Shown in pieces: positions 8,018 to 9,842 of a stretch of DNA of 9,842 bases (position 1 is the stretch's first letter; each line of letters opens with the position of its first letter). The DNA comes from Duncaniella sp. GTDB taxonomy: Bacteria > Bacteroidota > Bacteroidia > Bacteroidales > Muribaculaceae. The notes under the pieces were generated by a model, which saw nothing but the letters and a program-made list of their open reading frames with translations, searched no databases and was not told the origin of the DNA. A program made the position numbers and the translations under genes. The stretch lies in NCBI RefSeq assembly GCF_029054785.1, contig NZ_JAIDEN010000078.1, positions 1 to 9,842 on the forward strand, in the 5' to 3' direction.

Positions 8018-8173
8018 ATGAAATTATTAAAAGAAAAAAAGATAATACCGTCGTCTGCGAAAGTTTTGGGCGCCTATGACTCTTCATTTCAGTCACATAG
8101 CTCGCTATGCTCCTTCAATTCAGAGCCATATTCACCTCAAAACTTTCGCTCAGATTTTAACTATTGTTGTTAA
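8018..8173 (+). CDS. Doubtful 51-residue ORF inside the repeat element
   Basis: An ATG-to-TAA reading frame on the plus strand encodes a 51-residue peptide that starts MKLLKEKKII and ends in two cysteines (SDFNYCC). It lies wholly in the repeat element and ends within the right terminal repeat. A TAACTTTA box (7997-8004) lies 13 bases before the ATG, too close for a normal leader, and no good -33 partner was found. The Ser-rich composition and repeat-derived codons suggest chance. It is listed because intact frames in repeat elements sometimes prove expressed; no homology is recognised. Confidence 0.15.
   Translation: MKLLKEKKIIPSSAKVLGAYDSSFQSHSSLCSFNSEPYSPQNFRSDFNYCC
8089..8115 (-). repeat. 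27-base internal inverted repeat, arm 2
   Basis: This is the exact reverse complement of 7929-7955, with the same near-palindromic core (CATAGCTCGCTATG). It lies inside the doubtful 51-codon ORF at 8018-8173. Confidence 0.9.
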
Positions 8174-8227
8174 ACAACTTCTAAATGTATTTCGGCTGAT
8201 TTTTATGGTTTGTTGTCGGGCTTTCTG

Positions 8228-8761
8228 TTAAACGGGCATAAGGCGTGAGAAGAAATGCCAGATGGCGATTCCGCCGGAAACCGATACATTGAGCGAGTGC
8301 TTTGTGCCGCGCTGGGGGATTTCGAGGCAGACGTCACACTGGTTGACTATCGCCTGGTCTACTCCTTCCACCTCGTGGCCGAGGATCAGGGCGTAGCGGC
8401 GGCCTTGCTGCGGGGAGAATTCCTGAAGCTCGATGCTGCCCTTGACCTGTTCGAGGCAGCAGAGTGTGTAGCCTTCGCGTTGCAGATGTCCGATGCACTC
8501 TTCTGTTGTGCTGAAGTAGCGCCAGGCTACCGAGTCTTCTGCGCCCAGTGCTGTTTTGTGTATTTCGGGCGATGGCGGACAGGCGCTGATGCCGCACAGC
8601 ATAAGCGATTCTACTGCAAATGCGTCGCAGGTGCGGAAGATGGATCCGATGTTGTTTAGGCTGCGCACATTGTCAAGGACTACGGTCAGTGATATTTTGG
8701 GTTGGCGTCGGAAGTGCTCGATGTCGACGCGGTTGAGGTCGCGGATGCTTTTCTTTTCCAT
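8228..8761 (-). CDS. SpoU/TrmH-family RNA 2'-O-methyltransferase
   Basis: This 177-residue SPOUT-class enzyme transfers a methyl group from S-adenosylmethionine to a ribose 2'-OH in RNA. The three SpoU motifs are clear: motif 1 LNNIGSIFRTCDAF (35-48, with Asn36 or Asn37 and Arg43), motif 2 LILGHEVEGV (125-134) and motif 3 LEIPQRGTKHSLNVSVSGGI (146-165), which forms the trefoil knot binding the cofactor. The protein is a nearly bare catalytic domain; it lacks the N-terminal substrate-binding extension of RlmB, so a tRNA target such as position 18 is more likely than rRNA, but the exact target cannot be told. The motif 3 ending VSGGIA replaces the more usual VAAGI or VATGI. It is a single gene with its own promoter, separated from rpmA by a terminator. 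Confidence 0.9.
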   Translation of the reverse strand: MEKKSIRDLNRVDIEHFRRQPKISLTVVLDNVRSLNNIGSIFRTCDAFAVESLMLCGISACPPSPEIHKTALGAEDSVAWRYFSTTEECIGHLQREGYTLCCLEQVKGSIELQEFSPQQGRRYALILGHEVEGVDQAIVNQCDVCLEIPQRGTKHSLNVSVSGGIAIWHFFSRLMPV

Positions 8762-8792
8762 GTGATGTTGTTGGACGGAGGGTGATGGAAAG

Positions 8793-8825
8793 CAAAGTTA
8801 ATTAAATTTCCGAAAATTTCAGCAA
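8793..8825 (-). promoter_or_regulatory. Bacteroidota-type promoter for the TrmH-family gene
   Basis: On the minus strand TAACTTTG (8793-8800) is an exact match to the TAnnTTTG -7 box, with a TTG (8823-8825) 22 bases upstream, slightly longer than the ideal spacing. Transcription would begin near 8786, about 25 bases before the ATG at 8761. Confidence 0.6.
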
Positions 8826-8897
8826 TGCCGATGGCTAAAAACGGTCGGATGTGGCTGCCGGTGTGTGGTCGGTGTATGGTGGAGGCCGGGAGTCTCT

Positions 8898-8949
8898 AAA
8901 AAAAAATAGCCGGACCGCAGAGTGATTTCTGCGGTCCGGATGTTTTTTT
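8898..8949 (-). terminator. Intrinsic terminator of rplU-rpmA
   Basis: A perfect 12-base-pair GC-rich stem (CCGGACCGCAGA at 8910-8921 with 8928-8939, six-base loop) is followed on the minus strand by CTA and nine T residues (8898-8906). It lies 30-70 bases after the rpmA stop. A run of seven T on the plus strand (8943-8949) means it could also work in the other direction, though no plus-strand gene ends here. Confidence 0.93.
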
Positions 8950-8979
8950 CAGTGTTTAATCAGTCCTTGACTGGGGCTA

Positions 8980-9240
8980 TTATGCTTCAGCCGGCTGGAC
9001 GTTGATGAACTTGCGGCCTTCTTTGCCTTCAGTGAAGACAACTACACCGTCGATCAGAGCGAACAGAGTGTGGTCCTTGCCCATGCCTACATTGAGACCG
9101 GGGTGGTGAACTGTGCCACGCTGACGCTTGATGATGTTGCCGGCTTTGCAACGCTGACCACCGAAAATCTTTACACCGAGTCGTTTGCTTTCTGACTCAC
9201 GGCCGTTCTTAGAACTACCAACACCTTTTTTATGTGCCAT
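8980..9240 (-). CDS. rpmA: 50S ribosomal protein L27
   Basis: This 86-residue protein of the large ribosomal subunit has its N-terminus reaching the peptidyl-transferase centre. The start AHKKGVGSSKNGRES, the block LGVKIFGGQ and the stretch IIKRQRGT are diagnostic. The basic N-terminus starts directly at AHKKG, without the cleaved N-terminal extension known in Firmicutes. The length is normal. The ATG lies 22 bases after the rplU stop, forming the standard rplU-rpmA pair, and a strong terminator follows. The C-terminus (INVQPAEA) is unremarkable. Confidence 0.98.
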   Translation of the reverse strand: MAHKKGVGSSKNGRESESKRLGVKIFGGQRCKAGNIIKRQRGTVHHPGLNVGMGKDHTLFALIDGVVVFTEGKEGRKFINVQPAEA

Positions 9241-9262
9241 TTCTTTTTGAGATTTTAGTGGG

Positions 9263-9583
9263 TTAAGCTACAACTTCTTTAATTAACACTTTGGTGAAGC
9301 ACTGACGGTGACCGTTTTTGCGACGATAGCCTTTGCGGCGTTTCTTCTTGAAGACGATGACCTTTTCACCTTTTACGAGCGGGGTGAGAACCTCGCATAC
9401 AACCTTTGCGCCGTCCACGGTGGGAGCGCCAACTTTAACTGCGTCATCGGACTGAGCGAGGAGAACACGGTCGAATTCAACCTTGTCGCCTTCTTTTACT
9501 GCTTCGCCGAGATAATGAACATACAGGAACTTCTCAGGCTCTGCCTTGAACTGCTGTCCCTGGATTTCTACGATAGCGTACAT
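9263..9583 (-). CDS. rplU: 50S ribosomal protein L21
   Basis: This 106-residue ribosomal protein binds 23S rRNA in the large subunit. Recognisable features are the start MYAIVEIQGQQFKAEPEK, the central KVEFDRVLL segment, and the basic tail FKKKRRKGYRRKNGHRQ (about residues 78-94) that contacts rRNA. The length matches the family. It is first in the rplU-rpmA operon, has an exact promoter box about 100 bases upstream and is preceded by a structured leader that could serve autoregulation. The ATG start is the only sensible one, since family members begin at this Met. Confidence 0.98.
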   Translation of the reverse strand: MYAIVEIQGQQFKAEPEKFLYVHYLGEAVKEGDKVEFDRVLLAQSDDAVKVGAPTVDGAKVVCEVLTPLVKGEKVIVFKKKRRKGYRRKNGHRQCFTKVLIKEVVA

Positions 9584-9675
9584 CTGTTATTAATTGGTTT
9601 TCAGGTTATTCCGGCGGGCGAGGACTCTGAGACCGGCTCGTTGTCGCTGCTTAATCGAGCCCGCTACGGCTAAAT
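9584..9675 (-). promoter_or_regulatory. Structured 5' leader of rplU, possible r-protein autoregulation
   Basis: The leader of about 92 bases between the inferred start of transcription and the rplU ATG has two competing pairings. GGCTCG (minus strand, 9656-9661) can pair with CGAGCC (9635-9640), or the overlapping GCGGGC (9659-9664) can pair with GCCCGC (9614-9619). They share bases and exclude each other, as in switch-like leaders. Ribosomal protein operons often regulate themselves this way; that this one does so is inference. Confidence 0.4.
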
Positions 9676-9681
9676 CGGCCA

Positions 9682-9713
9682 CAAAGTTACGAAATTAATC
9701 CGTAACCGCCCAA
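9682..9713 (-). promoter_or_regulatory. Bacteroidota-type promoter for rplU-rpmA
   Basis: On the minus strand TAACTTTG (9682-9689) matches the TAnnTTTG box exactly, with TTG (9711-9713) 21 bases upstream. The predicted start near 9675 gives a leader of about 92 bases. It lies between the tRNA terminator and rplU, where a promoter is needed. Confidence 0.72.
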
Positions 9714-9740
9714 TGATTTCAGAATCTTTTTTTGATTAAA

Positions 9741-9779
9741 AATAAAAAAAAGATGAGACTCATTTCTGAATCTCATCTT
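9741..9779 (-). terminator. Intrinsic terminator downstream of tRNA-Pro
   Basis: A 9-base-pair stem (AAGATGAGA at 9750-9758 with 9771-9779, 12-base loop) is followed on the minus strand by a T run (complement of 9744-9750) and further T-rich DNA. It begins 12 bases after the tRNA 3' end and insulates the tRNA from rplU. The stem is AT-rich, so it is moderate in strength. Confidence 0.8.
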
Positions 9780-9790
9780 CTTGGCTTTTG

Positions 9791-9842
9791 TCGGGGTGAC
9801 TAGACTCGAACTAGCGACCTCACGCCCCCCAGACGCGTACTC
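9791..9842 (-). tRNA. tRNA-Pro (anticodon GGG), 5' part beyond window
   Basis: The 52 bases correspond to tRNA positions 22-73. The anticodon stem CGCGT/GCGTG encloses the loop CTGGGGG with anticodon GGG. The T arm GCTAG/CTAGT encloses TTCGAGT, and the 3' acceptor strand CACCCCG is followed by discriminator A73, which together are typical of proline tRNAs. CCA is not encoded, as is common in Bacteroidota, so it must be added after transcription. The acceptor 5' strand and most of the D arm lie outside the window. Confidence 0.93.

Larger units (their letters stand above)
7859..8184. repeat. Nested inverted-repeat element, possibly MITE-like
   Basis: This fills most of the 421-base gap between trmH and the CotH gene. 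The ends form a terminal inverted repeat of about 36 bases (7859-7893 against 8149-8184, a few mismatches). Inside are a perfect 27-base inverted pair (7929-7955 and 8089-8115), a 12-base pair GCGAAAGTTTTG (8057-8068) with 8138-8149, and a 9-base pair AAATTGTTG (7911-7919) with 7963-7971. The first 78 bases recur inverted at the left edge of the window. No transposase is present and I see no clear target-site duplication. A non-autonomous transposable element or a structured interspersed repeat is the best reading; mobility is inferred. Confidence 0.75.

Noticed and set aside
7858..8185. CRISPR array or attachment site in the repeat-rich gap
   Set aside because: The repeats are inverted and nested rather than regularly spaced direct repeats, and no cas, integrase or recombinase gene is present.

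Overview
The window carries ordinary chromosomal genes of a Bacteroidota, most likely order Bacteroidales and possibly a Muribaculaceae-like gut lineage. The reasons are: promoter boxes of the Bacteroidota form TAnnTTTG with an upstream TTG/TTTG about 20 bases away before rplU, clpP and trmH; few Shine-Dalgarno sequences; a secreted CotH-family protein ending in a type IX secretion (Por) sorting domain; a clpP-clpX-recQ gene order; and a tRNA without an encoded CCA. The family-level guess is inference. All confident genes lie on the minus strand, so transcription runs from high to low coordinates.

Layout in the direction of transcription: a partial tRNA-Pro(GGG) at the right edge with its own terminator; rplU-rpmA (ribosomal proteins L21 and L27) with a promoter, a structured 5' leader and a strong terminator; a SpoU/TrmH-family RNA methyltransferase with its own promoter; a 421-base gene-free stretch filled by a repeat element; a large secreted protein with lamin-tail, chitobiase-C-like, CotH and T9SS sorting domains; then clpP-clpX (ATP-dependent protease), a 296-base hairpin-rich spacer, recQ (DNA helicase) and ftsE (cell-division ABC ATPase).

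The genes divide into housekeeping units: translation (tRNA, rplU, rpmA, RNA methylation), protein quality control (clpP, clpX), DNA repair (recQ) and division (ftsE). clpP, clpX, recQ and ftsE are collinear and could be one long transcript from the promoter in front of clpP, although the spacer before recQ may break it. The CotH protein is the only accessory-looking gene.

The least ordinary DNA is the repeat family. A 77-base sequence at the left edge recurs almost perfectly, inverted, at 7859-7936. The second copy is one arm of a roughly 326-base element (7859-8184) built of nested inverted repeats and containing a doubtful 51-codon ORF. The two long copies bracket the whole ftsE-to-cotH block. 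I see no defence system, CRISPR array, integrase, transposase or other clearly new multi-gene system here.
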